Shown: piece after piece, positions 48,036-61,200 of the stretch
Layout of the letters: each line of letters begins with the position of its first letter
Position numbering within the stretch: the first letter of the stretch is position 1
DNA from: Rachycentron canadum
Taxonomy: Eukaryota > Chordata > Actinopteri > Carangiformes > Rachycentridae
Direction: 5' to 3'
DNA: 64,000 nucleotides
NCBI GenBank assembly: GCA_038496675.1
Contig: CM076671.1
Span: 5,212,133 to 5,276,132, forward strand
The notes under the pieces: generated by a model
Seen by the model: only the letters and a program-made list of their open reading frames with translations
Told to the model about the DNA's origin: nothing
The model's database searches: none
Translations under genes and position numbers: made by a program

Positions 48036-51000
48036 TTGGTTATGCATGCTAAAAGTGATTATGATTTTTGACTCAACTCGACCCGTCGCTAACTAATAAC
48101 TTTGCAGACTACTTATTGCATATGAAACCATAATCAGTAATACTAAGGTAGTAAAACCTACCATACCCTTGATAGCACTTTATGGACTAAGTGATTAATC
48201 AGCAGTTACAATAACCGATGCTCTGTCCAGCAGCACACCACCGTTAAAATCCAATTCTTTCTGCTCTTTATTTCTTCTTTTAACACTGCAGAACATTATA
48301 CAGTGCATACAGCACAGTAATGAAATATGAATTATTCCATTGGGAAAATGTTGCAACAGGAAATAATAAAACCCAGAGAGGAACACGCATAAACGGGACA
48401 ATGTAGCCTGCTACTCAATTCCCAACAGTGCACAGCGAAGTGGCCAAAAGAAAAAGTTTGGAGTTCATTGCTAATAGCTTTTTGTGTCCAGTTTAAGGTG
48501 GAATTTTTAAAAGTGGTTTAACTGATGCACAAGCAGGAAGACCAGGTGGTCTTGTTTTAGTAACTGCACCCCATCAGCCTTTTGTCTTTAATAATTGACA
48601 GTACCTGAGAGCAGACAGACATGCAGGTAAGTCATAAAGACCCTCGGGTCTCTGTGTAGCATGGAGATTATGTTTCTATTTTTCAGGTCAAGACATCCTG
48701 CCTGCTGAATAATAGAAATAACAGAACCTGACCAAAGGGGAGGGCAGTTCATTTGAATTTGCACACTAACCCACTCATACTCCACTCAGGGCCCCACGTG
48801 TGCTCATTTGGACCCGACCTTCTCCATTGTCGCTACACTGTAAATGAACACATGGGGTACCTTTGGATGAGCACGCACATGGACTCCTCTTATCTCTTAT
48901 ATGTTGGACTGTCTGGACTTATCTCAGAGTTTCAATGGGATCTGTCTTTGTTAACTTCAGCCTTTCTCTGCCTGTGGGACTAATGCTTGTGTGAGTTAAA
49001 AGACACCGCTAGGCTCAGTTCTTGTAAATCCTCCTTTCTGTGATCAAAGCTATAATCCTGTTTGTGTTTCCCATTAACACCGGACAGGTGGTTGAGAGGT
49101 GTTGCCCGTTCACTGCAATAACAACCAGTGGAAAAGCCACATGTCACTGTCAGCGGGTCAACAACACATTCTTGCTGGATTAGAGGTGTAAAACACAATT
49201 TAATACACACTCTTTGTTACTCTTTCTGCATGTATGTGTGTGTTTACAGTGGATTTGACACACAATGCTGGGATAGACTGGTCTTCTTTTGGACAGATTA
49301 TTTTAAAGAGTGCATGAAATGGACTTTAATGTTTTAATATCTGTTTTTTCCATGTGATTGGATGACCTCACATTTTTAATAATAGACCAGTGTCGACCCG
49401 TCCACTGCCAAATGTTTGACCCACTGAGTTCTCACATCATTGCTCTGAACGGGCTGCACTCTAGTGTTTATTGTTCATAGTCCAGTGAGCAGCACTACTC
49501 TGCTGTCTGAGAATTTAAACTGTTGGTAAAACCACTGGGACACCAAAATAGTCGACCATCGTGTGCTCATGCTGGGAGTTTTTATTTATTTATTTTTTCA
49601 TTGGGATTTTAGCAACTGGAAAAACTGGAGCAAAAGTCCATAAATATTACACAGAATATAGAAGATGCACTCAAGTTCACGAAGATGGTTTCATTCATCG
49701 TCTTCTTGTGCACTTACTTAGCACCTTATTTTATTATTTACTGTTTTTGAGGTATAAAGCTTATATTTAAAAAAAACTTATGTTCAGTTGTATTTCTCTC
49801 AGTGTTGTTTTTGTCATTTTGCAATTTCTTAAATATCCTAAGTAAACTTTTTACTTTACCTCATGATAAATTGTAATTTCCTATCAGATACAACTGCGTT
49901 TCCAACATTAACCGTTGGGGTGCATACATATTTAATTGCTGAGGGTTTAGTTCTGCCTGACAGGTGAAACACAGGGCAATAAAATCCTCAATCTTCCTGG
50001 ATCTTTCGGGGTCGTCCTGCGTAATTCTTAATTCGATCCATTGACCTCAGACCTAAACTTAACATTGAGCCGTAACACAAAGCAGCTTAGTCAGAAAAGT
50101 CTTTGGAAATAACATTTTTCAGCATCACATAAGGGAGCTGGTTGTCCGTTCTCTGGATACAGCAGTCAGAAACACCCTACAACGCTGACCTGTAACTCAA
50201 CACCAGTCAAAAACAATGGAAAACAGCTTAATCCTCTCACTTGAAACTCAGTTAATCCACTACATTCACTTGTCAGAAGATTTGTCTGATCAAAGACGTA
50301 ATTCCACGTGGAGACATAAGTCAGTGAAAGAAAGTGAGTCTTTTCCATTTGTTCAATGGATACATAAAGGTGGTCAGACACATACAGAGGGCTTTTACCG
50401 TGACATTTGTCACTTCTGGGACACCATACATCACATGTCTCCTGTGTATGAGCCACAAATATATGTCTGTGCTTTTGATATCTGTGCCAGTGGAGCATAA
50501 TGTTTTTATCCGTGAGGTTGTCTAAAGAGATTCGTGCAGTGCCAGGCAACAAAGTGCTTTCTCTGTGCACACAGGTTTAAGAGACGACACGAAGGAGGAC
50601 GTGGCTATTTAAAGCATAGTGACTGAGATATTTTGAGCCTGTCAATATAACTGCTTCCTCAGCCAGGTGAGTGCAGAGACACTCAGGTTCCTTGCAGGAA
50701 AAGCACAGACCACTCATCGACTGAGATGTAGCAGAGGTGCATGAGGGGCAGCATGTTCTTGGTTATTTCTGTTAACTGGAAGGGTTGAAAAAGAAAAGCC
50801 GGAGCAACAGATTTTTCCTAATAGCACTGCAACGTCACAAGACAGACATTAAATGTGTGTGTATGTGTTTTTCTGCAGGGCAAGTGTACAAACAAAACCG
50901 TAGTGGTGTTGCGATGCTTTGAAGGCCCTTCAGAAGCAGAGAGAAGAAAACTGATCTTAAGAAAGAAAGAAATAAGCTCTGAAGTTCTGGATCAGGCCTT

Positions 51001-52549
51001 AGTCCAGACAGGTTGGAGCCACAAGTTTGAAGCTCAGTGGCAGTAATCTTTATCTGTGGGGTCTCCACTGACCCCAGCATCCAGGACTGTTGTTGTCCAG
51101 GACTGTTGTGAGGCAGATGCAAACGTCTTCATGACGTCTCAATGGCATGATTGGCAAAGCCATCAGAAGGTGGTTAAATGACGCCCCTAAAATCTATACA
51201 ACCCCAAGTATATGATAGAATAAACATGACCACGAAAAAAAAATCATCATCGTGATCAAAAGCTGCAAATATATGTTTATGTGTAAAATGTGAAGGAGAT
51301 TCAATCAGTGAAATTTGTTTGTGACTGGAGGTTAAAATATTTCAGGTGTTTGTGGAACAATATCACCCTCTAGTCCCCAAACTGTGAAGACACACCTCAA
51401 AACAAGCTCTGCTGCCTCTCTCCTCCTCTGTTGCCTTTATTTGGATCTTGCTGACATCTGCTGGGCAAAGAGAGAGAAGCTCTTCTGATCAGGAAGAAGC
51501 TGCCTTTTACTAACAATCATATCATCTGCTCAAATACAGCCCTGGTTTATTTTACATCTAATTTCCAGCACGTTTTAGAAAATGTTGCACACATTTTTTT
51601 ATATTGTGCTTAAATAAGTGACGTTATTTTCCCCTCAAAACTCTGAACCGGAAAAAGCCTGTGCACTGTGCGTTTGTCTGCACAAAAAGTTTCATTAAAT
51701 GGAAACTTTACCTGTGATCGCAACACAAAAGAAAATAATTGCCTTGGACTCAATATCCAGATAAAACCAAAGGCTTGTTGGAAGTGCTTTGGCCACGCTC
51801 ACTAACAGTGTGTCTGGGGAGAAAGGCATTTTAGGGGAGCCAACATGTTGGCAAATGTAAGCAGTGGATTTTTATATTTTGTATTTCAGCCAATGGCACA
51901 GGAAAAAAAAAAGATCCACAGCTTACCTCAAAATCAACCTGGGACATCATATCTATTGAAAAAGTAAGATTATGCAGTGGCTCCTACAGTCCCCTCAAAA
52001 CATGCACGGCCCATTTGCCTTCTCCTGAACTAGCACAAAGATAAAAGGGAAAACATGACCCAAATTCAAGCTGGCCTCATAAAACTGACCTCTGCAGGGG
52101 GGGTCCAATATCATGTCACATGACTGATACTCTCTGTTTCAGGTCACCTGCAACGTCTGACCTGGAGGTCAGGACATATCAGTTGCAGTATGAAGGGTGG
52201 CAGGACAAGCTACAACCTACAGGATCTGACTGGGTCAGTGGTTATTTAGGTTTATATGGGCTTTTACACTGTGCTGGGTGTAATGACCGAGTCTTAATTT
52301 AATATGTATGACATTTTTATCACGGCTAATTTTAGTCATGTTTGCAGATGGAAATGAGCAAGTGGCTAAATCTGGAATAATTTCATGCTGTGTGTATTTG
52401 TGGTGGTTTTGTGGTTGCTCTTTCTCTTTGTGGTCACTTTGTGTCTGCAGTCTGTAGGTGTGACCTAACATACTGCATATATTTGTTCCTCTCTTCTCTT
52501 TAACTAGTTAATAACCCCCCCCCCTCCCGTTTCTAAAGTAGTTCGGTCC
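48036..52549. other. Intergenic region between sema5b and cacnb4
   Basis: 4.5 kb with no convincing exon. The longest ORF (minus strand, 50166-50570, 134 codons) overlaps another ORF on the opposite strand and has no recognisable domain. No named repeat or RNA gene seen. It may hold distal elements for either neighbour. Confidence 0.55.
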
Positions 52550-52792
52550 ATCATTCAGGCGCACCTGGCTTCGAGTGGCGCAGGCGGCGGCAGTGTGCAC
52601 GGAAACTCTCCCGGTGCGCAGCAGGAAGAGCCGAGCACCTGAGCGGAGGCGCACGGCGGAGGAAGCAGCGGGTCGTGAGCGCTCATGTTGTGTTAGTGTG
52701 GCGTGAAGCTGGAGCACGCAGCCCGGAACCCGCCACCCCTCCGCTGGGCTGGACCGGAGCAGCCAGCCCTCTGGACCGATGTCCTGGCCGAG
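52550..52792 (+). promoter_or_regulatory. cacnb4: cacnb4 promoter 1 and 5' UTR (exon 1A), GC/CpG-rich
   Basis: An abrupt GC-rich, CpG-rich island (GGCGCAGGCGGCGGCAGTGT, GGAGGCGCACGGCGGAGG) stands out from AT-rich flanks and leads into exon 1A. No TATA box seen. The leader holds an out-of-frame ATG at 52779. Confidence 0.6.
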
Positions 52793-55700
52793 ATGTCCCG
52801 ACACATCTACATACGGAACAAGATTGGCGAGGGCATCCAGGCGCCCATCTTTCAGGTCGGTCGGTGCCAGCTGAGGCCACCGTTCACTCTTGTGTCTGGT
52901 AGTTTTCATTCAGTCTCAGGAATCAAAGGCTGGGTCACACTGTGTTGTTTCAAGACAGACAGAAGTATAGATTTTTATTGCAGTAACATTAAAAAGTCAA
53001 TAATCATCAAAGACGCACTGTCAGCACTTTTATGATTGGATGAAAACAAAGATACTCACTCATTAATAACTGTTGTATATAACCATGGACACAAGTCACC
53101 AACAAGTAAAATGAAATCTGTGTAGATGGTGCAGCGTCAAATAGAGCTGGAGAAAAAGGTGTAAAGTTAGTGGTCAGGAGGAATAAATGAGACTGACTTT
53201 CATGATAGTAAATATGACCTAAGAAAAGGCTCTGAAAGACACAGCCTTGCTCCAAAAGCCCATATGGTTTTAGCTCTTTTTAGGTCAACTCATTGCATCA
53301 AATGTTGACAATAAAAACATTTCTTGACATGCGACCACTCGATGTTTAAAATGCCATCATATGTCTCCCATTAGTGCTTTTCTCCCCATCTTCTTTAATC
53401 ATATCTAATGGCATCTTTACTCACCTGGTAATTGCACATAAAAGGCTTTTCAGCTCCTGTAGTCAACCAGCCCCTGTCTCTCCTGCCATGCAGCATTGAT
53501 TTTAATATGCTATAACTGTTACAGTTGGCAAAACTGTTATTCTCACAGAACCACGATGGGCTTCGCTGAGCAATATCAGATGTGAACATGAACATTTAAT
53601 AAAAATAAAAATATGCTAGAAAGACCACAGTTTATGCCAAATATAAGAGAATAATTAAGTATTTTCTTTGATGACTTAATTATTATTTTAGGTGTATAAT
53701 GTATAAGACTGTATAGAATTATTCATAAAAAATGCAGATTTTTGGCAGAAGTTCAGTATATAAAGATAAGTGAATGTTAATGACAATCGGCTGCTGCTGA
53801 TAACTTGTGCTTCTTCAGCTTCATTGATCATTGGAGGCTATTAATTGCAGGATATTTATAGACTGAGCTAACTTTATCCTTCATATCTCTTCTTGTGTCT
53901 GTTAGCTTGAATTGAGAGACAGGAGAGAGATGGTGACCCAGATTAATGGCCCTGTTTTATAAATTCGGGGAAGTAGGTTCTGACGTCTTAACGGTCACAT
54001 TGTCATTAACTCTGGAGACTTGAACAGAAATGGGCCAAATCACTGGCAGATAATTAATTTAGCTCCCTGGAGATGAACCCTGCTGGTATATTTGGACTTT
54101 TGGAAGAGAAACAGAAAAGTCAGGTGGAAAGGAAAAACTAAGGAGGCGAGACACACACATAATGCAAAAACATAGAGTATAAGCTTTGGTTGTGTCACGT
54201 GTGTCATGTGGATGCTGTGGCCTCCAAACATGCTGCTATCTGCTTTTAAAGTTGACCCGTTGCATAGTTTCTACTGAAGGCTGAAGGCTTCATTCACATG
54301 ATAGCAAACATACAAACGTGACAGAAAACGCGTCGTTTCTGCTGGCTGAGATGTCCTTGTCTCACGCAGGTGAACCGAGGGACCTATTCGAGGAGGAGTC
54401 GACTCAAGAGGTCTGATGGCAGCACCACCTCCACCAGCTTCATCCTCAGACAGGTAGTGAACTGTACAGAAAAGCCTGGGATGAGCGTGTGATACATTTT
54501 AGGATTCTCAATTATTGTATCGAATGGTTTTCTACTAAAATTATATTCGTGATTCATGCCTTTTATAACTGCACAATGCTGCAACAATGCAACACAAGGC
54601 ATCGTGTACAGACTGTGACTACCAGTGGTGCTGCACAGTAACTGTTTTGCACTTGTTTGCTTCACATCTTCAGCCTTCTTCAAATCTTCCACAGTGACAC
54701 GATACACACAGCTGTCAACTGCAGAGGGCAGTAGTTTGCTGCCAGCAGAAGGTTGTGGTGTAACGGGACACAAAGACGACTGAGAGCTAATTTAAAAAAC
54801 AAGTTTAAATGGATGTTATTACATAAAGCATGATTTTTGTCCTGAAAAACGAGGCTCACTGCATAAGTTAGATCAAATGTGCTTAAAGCATCATGACAAT
54901 ATGCTGCATTTGGCTTAATTTAGAAAAACACGCAATTTAGACAAGCCTTGAAATACTGTTTGTTTTCCTCGGCCTCACTACAAACAGCACAGATGTGACT
55001 GTCAATTGTCACTCACTGGATTAAAAAGAAATACATGATGTATGTGGTCGAGGGTCAGCTGGAGCCTTTTAATATTTCCTCCTCATAATGGCTAATAGCA
55101 TCATAGGCTTCAGAAATCCAGAGAGATTTTAGAGTCGTTTTGTAACCACGGTGCCAGCTCCAATATTTGAATCCTCACACCTCCTCGACTCACCTGCAGA
55201 CTGCCCCCGTCGCTCTGCACGTAGCCCCTGCTCTGACACGCAGTACTACATGTTATCAAGTGCCAAGGAGAAATTGTGGGCTACGGCAAAGTGTAGGCTG
55301 CAGACAGAGTGTGTGGTGTTGATGACGCAAGTTAGAGCTGCGTTATATAACTTCATTTGTAACTTAATATAGAAGATAAGTTGTTTTTGTCAACATAAGT
55401 GCGGATGATGGCGATGTATCCCAAATGGGTCTGTTAAGATTGGGCTCAGACGCATTGTTGAACCTTACTGAGGTGTCACGGGCCTAACTTACCAAAACAG
55501 TAAAAGTAAGTGTTCCCACTAAACCCTGACACCTGCAGTGGGCCTGTTCCTGCTGATTGTTTAAGTGCAGGTTTTAGAGGGTTTTTATGCAGTTTATGCA
55601 GCAGTTTGAACAGGTTTTTAGTGTTAGTGGACATTTCTAACAGGTCTTCGAAACTCTTGTGTTTTGAAGAGTTTGTTTGAGTTTGAGTACTTTCAGCAAG

Positions 55701-57360
55701 TTTTACCAGGTGCTAACGGATATTAGTGGGTCCAGAGTAGATATAAGTGGTTGCTGTGGCTGCCTTTTTGATGTAGCTTTGTATTTACTCTGAACTGGAC
55801 CTCGATGTGAGACCTCACTGCTTAATACAGCACACCCTGTCATATTTACAAAACCATCCCCAATTATTCTCAATCAGTCGACTGAAATCATATCATTTCA
55901 AAATATGGTTGTTTGCGATCGTACGTTGAGACATGTGAAGCTAATTGAAAGATGAGTTGGCCATCACAAAAATAATTAGCAGCAATTTTGTTGATCGATT
56001 TAACATTTATGTCAATTATAGAGAAAAAATGCCAGACGTGCTCCGATGCAGCTTCCCATGACTTTCTCTGTTTTACATTTGTGTAAATTGAATTTTGGCT
56101 TTGAGGCTGTTGTTTTTTTGACATCTTATACATTAAGTGATAACTTAGTTAATTAAGAAGATAATCCACAGATTAAAGCTTAATTAGAATCATTGTTTGT
56201 TGTAGTCCTAAATTTATCTGAGGACAAAACCACAGAAGTTTTTCTGTATGTCTCATTCTTCTATTTTCCACCTCATTGAAGATCTGCAGTGTAACAGCAT
56301 TATGGCAGTGATTAATCAATAATAATTAAAAGATCTGATCAAAGCAGGGCTCGGTCAGATCTGAATGGAGTTTACAATCTACTATTAAAAGCTTCCACAC
56401 GGTGGTTATTTTATAGGCTGATTTCAGTATGTCCAGACTTGATATACTTACATTTGAGAGCAAAAAAATACTGTACATTGAGTCTTTACATTAATAGAAA
56501 TGTAGTTAGATGTTTTCTGAGCAATTTGAACCATAACACGTCAGAAAGCTGTAAAAAAAACAGTCTCACAGTCCATCTAAGCCTTTATATTGTTTGAAAT
56601 ATAATTGAGTTGATTAAAGTTAATATGATGATAAAGAAAACAAGGACATATTCACATCTGAGAACCTGAGAATTTACAAAATAGTTAGATCAACTTATTG
56701 TCTACTCAAACGCAGACTATATTGAGATTTTAGTTATGTTATTCCTGGATTTGCTTTTTATGTTGAGAGGTATAATTCCCAGAAAATATAACTGAATAGA
56801 TGACTGAATAAATAATCCAGACTTAAATGAAGGTGAGGTGCATCGAAGGGAAATTGGACTTTCTAAGCTAATTGCTAAACGTCGCTATTTGTCTTATCTG
56901 TGATTTTCGCTGTAGTATCTATATGTCACTCGTGATTTAATTCTCAAGAGGTAACACACTACGTACAAATCAATCCTTTGACTACATGGATCAAATCTAT
57001 AAATTCACAAGATATCCTTTTATTATCAGCCAAATTAAATGTATTTTTCTGCCCTCCAGAGAATAAATAAGCAGAGTGCGGATGAGAGGTAAGAGGGAAA
57101 TGGAGGATGCTGCTCCCCCCTTTTACTCCTCCATCCCCCTCCCCCGATCCCCCGCTACCTCCCGCACACACAAAAAAAAAAAAAAAAAATCAAGGAGAGC
57201 GCTCATCCACGCTGAGTGGACGGCCAGGCAGCCAATCAGCTCCTTGCACATTGGCTCTGTCATCAGGCTTGGATATTGAGGAAGGATCCACTGCTCCGCT
57301 GCTGCCGCTGCCGCCTCTGCTGCTCTCGCTGTGTATATGTATATGTGAGTGTCTGTGTGG

Positions 57361-57401
<41 letters not shown>

Positions 57402-57877
57402 TGGAAGCCTGATGAAATGAAATGCCAGGATTGGGCTACCTCCAGGGAGAGCCTCTCCATCCTATAATGTGAGCCAGCCAGCAGCACTGTGGGATCAGGG
57501 AGAAGCTGCATCCATCAAGCGACGGGCCTCAGGAGGACCAGGCGCGATCCAACAGGAGGGGAGATATTTTTTTAAAATTATTGTTCTCTGCTGAGGAGAG
57601 AAGGGATTGTCGTCATCCCCCCATCCATCCTTTTTTTTCTCTGTGGTGCCCCCTCCTGCCTCCTCCGCCTCCACTCTCATTTTTCCCCCTCATTCTTCTA
57701 GAGGCACTCGTTGGAATATCAAACCTCCATGTATGACAATTTGTACCTGCATGGATTTGAAGACTCGGAGGCGGTGAGTGTTTGGATCTGTGTGTGTGTG
57801 TGTGTGTGTGTGTGAGTGTGTGAGAATCTGCTTTTGTGTTCTCTTGCTGTGCGTTTATTGATGAAAGCAGCTCAGTT

Positions 57878-57923
<46 letters not shown>

Positions 57924-58116
57924 ACAACACACATAAGAGGCCTTTGATGGGTTAGCCAACAGTGCACCGTGGCGTGATCGTGGGCTATGCTTGGCTGGAA
58001 GGGGGTTGGGTGGGTGGGTGTTGGTGTGTATGTGTGAAGGGGGGGACACATTAGGCAGATGGCTTCTGATGTGTGACATTCACACATTTCTGTATGATTT
58101 CTCTAAATACGTATGT

Positions 58117-58200
<84 letters not shown>

Positions 58201-61200
58201 TCTTGTATGTGCAGTGTGTGTGGCTGCAATCTGCCTATGAGCCTGTCAGGAAACCACCAGAGCCAGGAGGAGCCATTTAGTGTTCATCACACTCTGTACC
58301 TCTCAGAGATGGACCTAGCCCTGTTTCATAGAAGAAGATGGAATGATGTTAATTACCCATTTCTCCTCAATGGCCCATTACACAGCCACACTCAAATGAT
58401 AAATCCTCATGTGTCACATTTGTACATTGATCACTTTTTAAAAAAAATATGCAGCAGAGTGCTTCGTGTCTGACCCTGCGTCTGCGTGTTGCACTGGCTC
58501 TGCTGAGGCTCGGTGAAACATGCATCGTGATGTCATTAAGTGGATTATGATGTTGATGAGTCACATGCTGAAGCTACTCCATTGGATAACAGCTCGGATG
58601 CTACAGTGCGACCTCAACGCTTCCACACGGACGAATGAAATGATGTTGAGAATGACTTGTCTGTGTAGGACTGGTTTTTCAGAAATGGAGGCAAAATGGT
58701 CTTGAGAAGGAAATGCACTTTTCTCTGCATTGTACTAGTGTGATTGGAGTCCACACGGTTTATGCTGATTGATAAAATCAAACGAGTAACTCCAGCAATT
58801 TAGCACATGCATAAAGTTTGTGTACTTGCAAGAGATAGATTGGGAAAGGAAGGGTAAAAAGCAGAAGTGTGAGGACCTAAATATCCCCGCGTTGTGCTCT
58901 GCGCTCCAAAAACTCTGGATCATACAATTCCCATAATCCAACTCTATAGGGTTTTTGATGAAGCAGTCCCTGCCTGATAAATGTCTTTCAACCACAGACA
59001 ATATTATAGCACCGTTTTCACAGGCTCCTCGTGATGAACAAACTGATGTTAATGTGTAAAATTGGTGGATTGCCCCTTTAATAGAAATATCTAAAATTTG
59101 ATGCATCGTGCTGTCAATCTAAAATCCGCTTATTCTCAGAAATCTCTTCCCTTTCCCGAAGGTGCCACTTGGTGATTACATGCACACTGTCCAAATGAGC
59201 AGTGTGCTGAAGTCAGGCCCTGCCACTGCTAGCTTGTAAAAAGCGAAAAAGTGCTTAGCTGGGATGACAAGCTTGATTGATCTTCTCGGGACTAATGGTC
59301 TTCCTTAATTGAATCATCATTAGTGGCTGATTGTTTAGATTAACACAGCAGAAGGAGGCACTTGGTCCAGACATGTCCAAGCAAAAAAAACAGAAAACAA
59401 AAAACGTATCACTGTAAATTTCACCGTGTGGCAATGAACAACTGCAGGTCCAGCATCCCCTCAGAGACTAATAATAAGTACTGATGGTGGACAAGGAAAT
59501 AGACAGCAAGGACACAAAATAAGAAAACACACGTTTAAAAATAGGCTCTGTAACCTCCTAAATGGGCAAAATACTGAAGGTTTGATGCAAAAACTAAAGA
59601 AGTACAGTGTTATCAGGCTTTGTGTTGATCTCTGACCAAACAATCCTGTGTCACATGTCGTGAGTCAACATAATTTTCCCGATTTTTGTCATGCTTTCAT
59701 GGCACATCACACCATTTAGTTTTAGTGTTGAATCTTACTGTTAATGATTGTCCTGTTTTTGAAAGAGGGCGGAAACCATTTTCAGATATTCTCTATCAGT
59801 CTTGCTCAAATGGCAGAGGATGCATTTGGACAAACCAGTTCAACTTTGTAACGTGGATGGAAAAAATGAAGCTCAGTGTGATAAATGATCTGATAAATGT
59901 CTTTAAAGACACGGTTAACTACTTCCATGTAGCAGCAGTGTTAAGAGTCCAGCTCTCTGCCATCTCAAGCTGTTTGCGCGATCTGTGGTCTTGCACGTCA
60001 GTGGAGCTAATCGTGGCAAGCTCGTGTCGTTGGTGACAAACCATGGATTCGCTGATAAAAGCCCAGACTCAAATATTGGTATGGGCTCAACTCTGTCTCA
60101 AATAATAGCCAGGCTGAGCGAACAAATATAGCTATGTCAACTAGAAGACCTAGACCTCAGCCAAGGCCAAACAATCCTACACGTGTATCTGGCTCTTATA
60201 GCATCGTTACTTACTATCAATATTCTTTTAGATCCATACATTGTTTCCTGAGAAATGGATGGAAATGTCAGAAAGTGCTACAAGATGAAAAATCGAATGG
60301 ATTCTTCCCTGGTGTAAACAAACGAACAAACATAGAAACAGACAGACACAACTGCAAATCAGCAAGACATACAGAGGTTTCTCACTGAAATATGATCAAA
60401 TATGCTTATCAATATCGAATGTATGCAAGGTGTATTTTGCTAATGATAGGCTGCTGCTGGTAGACCTGCACAATTATGAAATAGTGATTGTTTACTCAAT
60501 GCAGCAGCCCACAAAGTGCTGGTGGCTTGTAGGAATCATCGTAAATAATATCAGCCATTTGTTTGTCCCTTACAATAAAACATTAGTTCCAAGTTTGTAA
60601 GTTCAAAGACAAATCAGCTAATTTTTATGTGTATTTGTATATTTGCATATTTTTGACTTGCATCCTCATGAGTTTGAGACTGATGGCACCTGATGGTTGC
60701 AGAATTGCAGATGGTTGCAGAATTACGTGGCCTGGGCACAAAGCTTGGATTTTCTTGAACATATGGGATGATTGCACGGGAAGTAAAAACAAGCCACGGT
60801 GTCCAGTATTGTCTGGGGACGTGATATTGGCTGCGTGTGGTCATACAAACTGCTGACAGCGCAGGAATGGAAATACCACTTTGTCTGAGATGCTCCTGGC
60901 AGTCTCCTCTGTTCAACATCATCCATTTCACCTGGTCTGCATTCAGACTGCCAAGCCACCACTCAGGACTTGGCGCTCCCAATGTGAGATGATGTGAACT
61001 TATGACAGTCAGTGGACCCATAAATATTTCTTTCTCTCTCTCAGCTCTCAGTTTGGATTATTTGACAGTCAATGAGATAAAGCGAGTGTTTTTTATAACG
61101 TGGCCAATGACGTGTGTTTGGACGAGCCTCTAGATCATTTTCTGCGCACAGGTTTTTGGGTGTAAGTCCTTGACTTGAGCGTTGTGTGTCTCAGATGCTT

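Larger units (their letters stand above)
57080..57728 (+). promoter_or_regulatory. cacnb4: cacnb4 promoter 2 and 5' UTR (exon 1B)
   Basis: A GC-richer island with CCGCTGCTGCCGCTGCCGCC near 57295, followed by a (GT)17 tract (57363-57397) and the leader of exon 1B. No TATA box is obvious. The transcription start is not determined. If it lies upstream of 57337 the leader carries several short uORFs: ATG TAT ATG TGA at 57337, ATG AAA TGA at 57412, and a 16-codon ORF from 57417. Confidence 0.5.

Noticed and set aside
50166..50570. 134-codon minus-strand ORF between sema5b and cacnb4
   Set aside because: No domain, no splice context, overlaps open frames on the other strand, and the codon use looks like random AT-rich sequence.
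52703..52792. Upstream in-frame extension of the cacnb4 long form
   Set aside because: The frame is open but contains no ATG before 52793. The length match to mammalian beta-4a supports the start at 52793.
57991..58200. Cys-Val repeat ORF, and Thr-His ORFs around 57872-58087 and 21972-22268
   Set aside because: These are translations of GT/CA microsatellites, not proteins.
60614..61021. 135-codon minus-strand ORF in a cacnb4 intron
   Set aside because: It spans a tandem duplication and shows no family resemblance that I can defend; probably chance.
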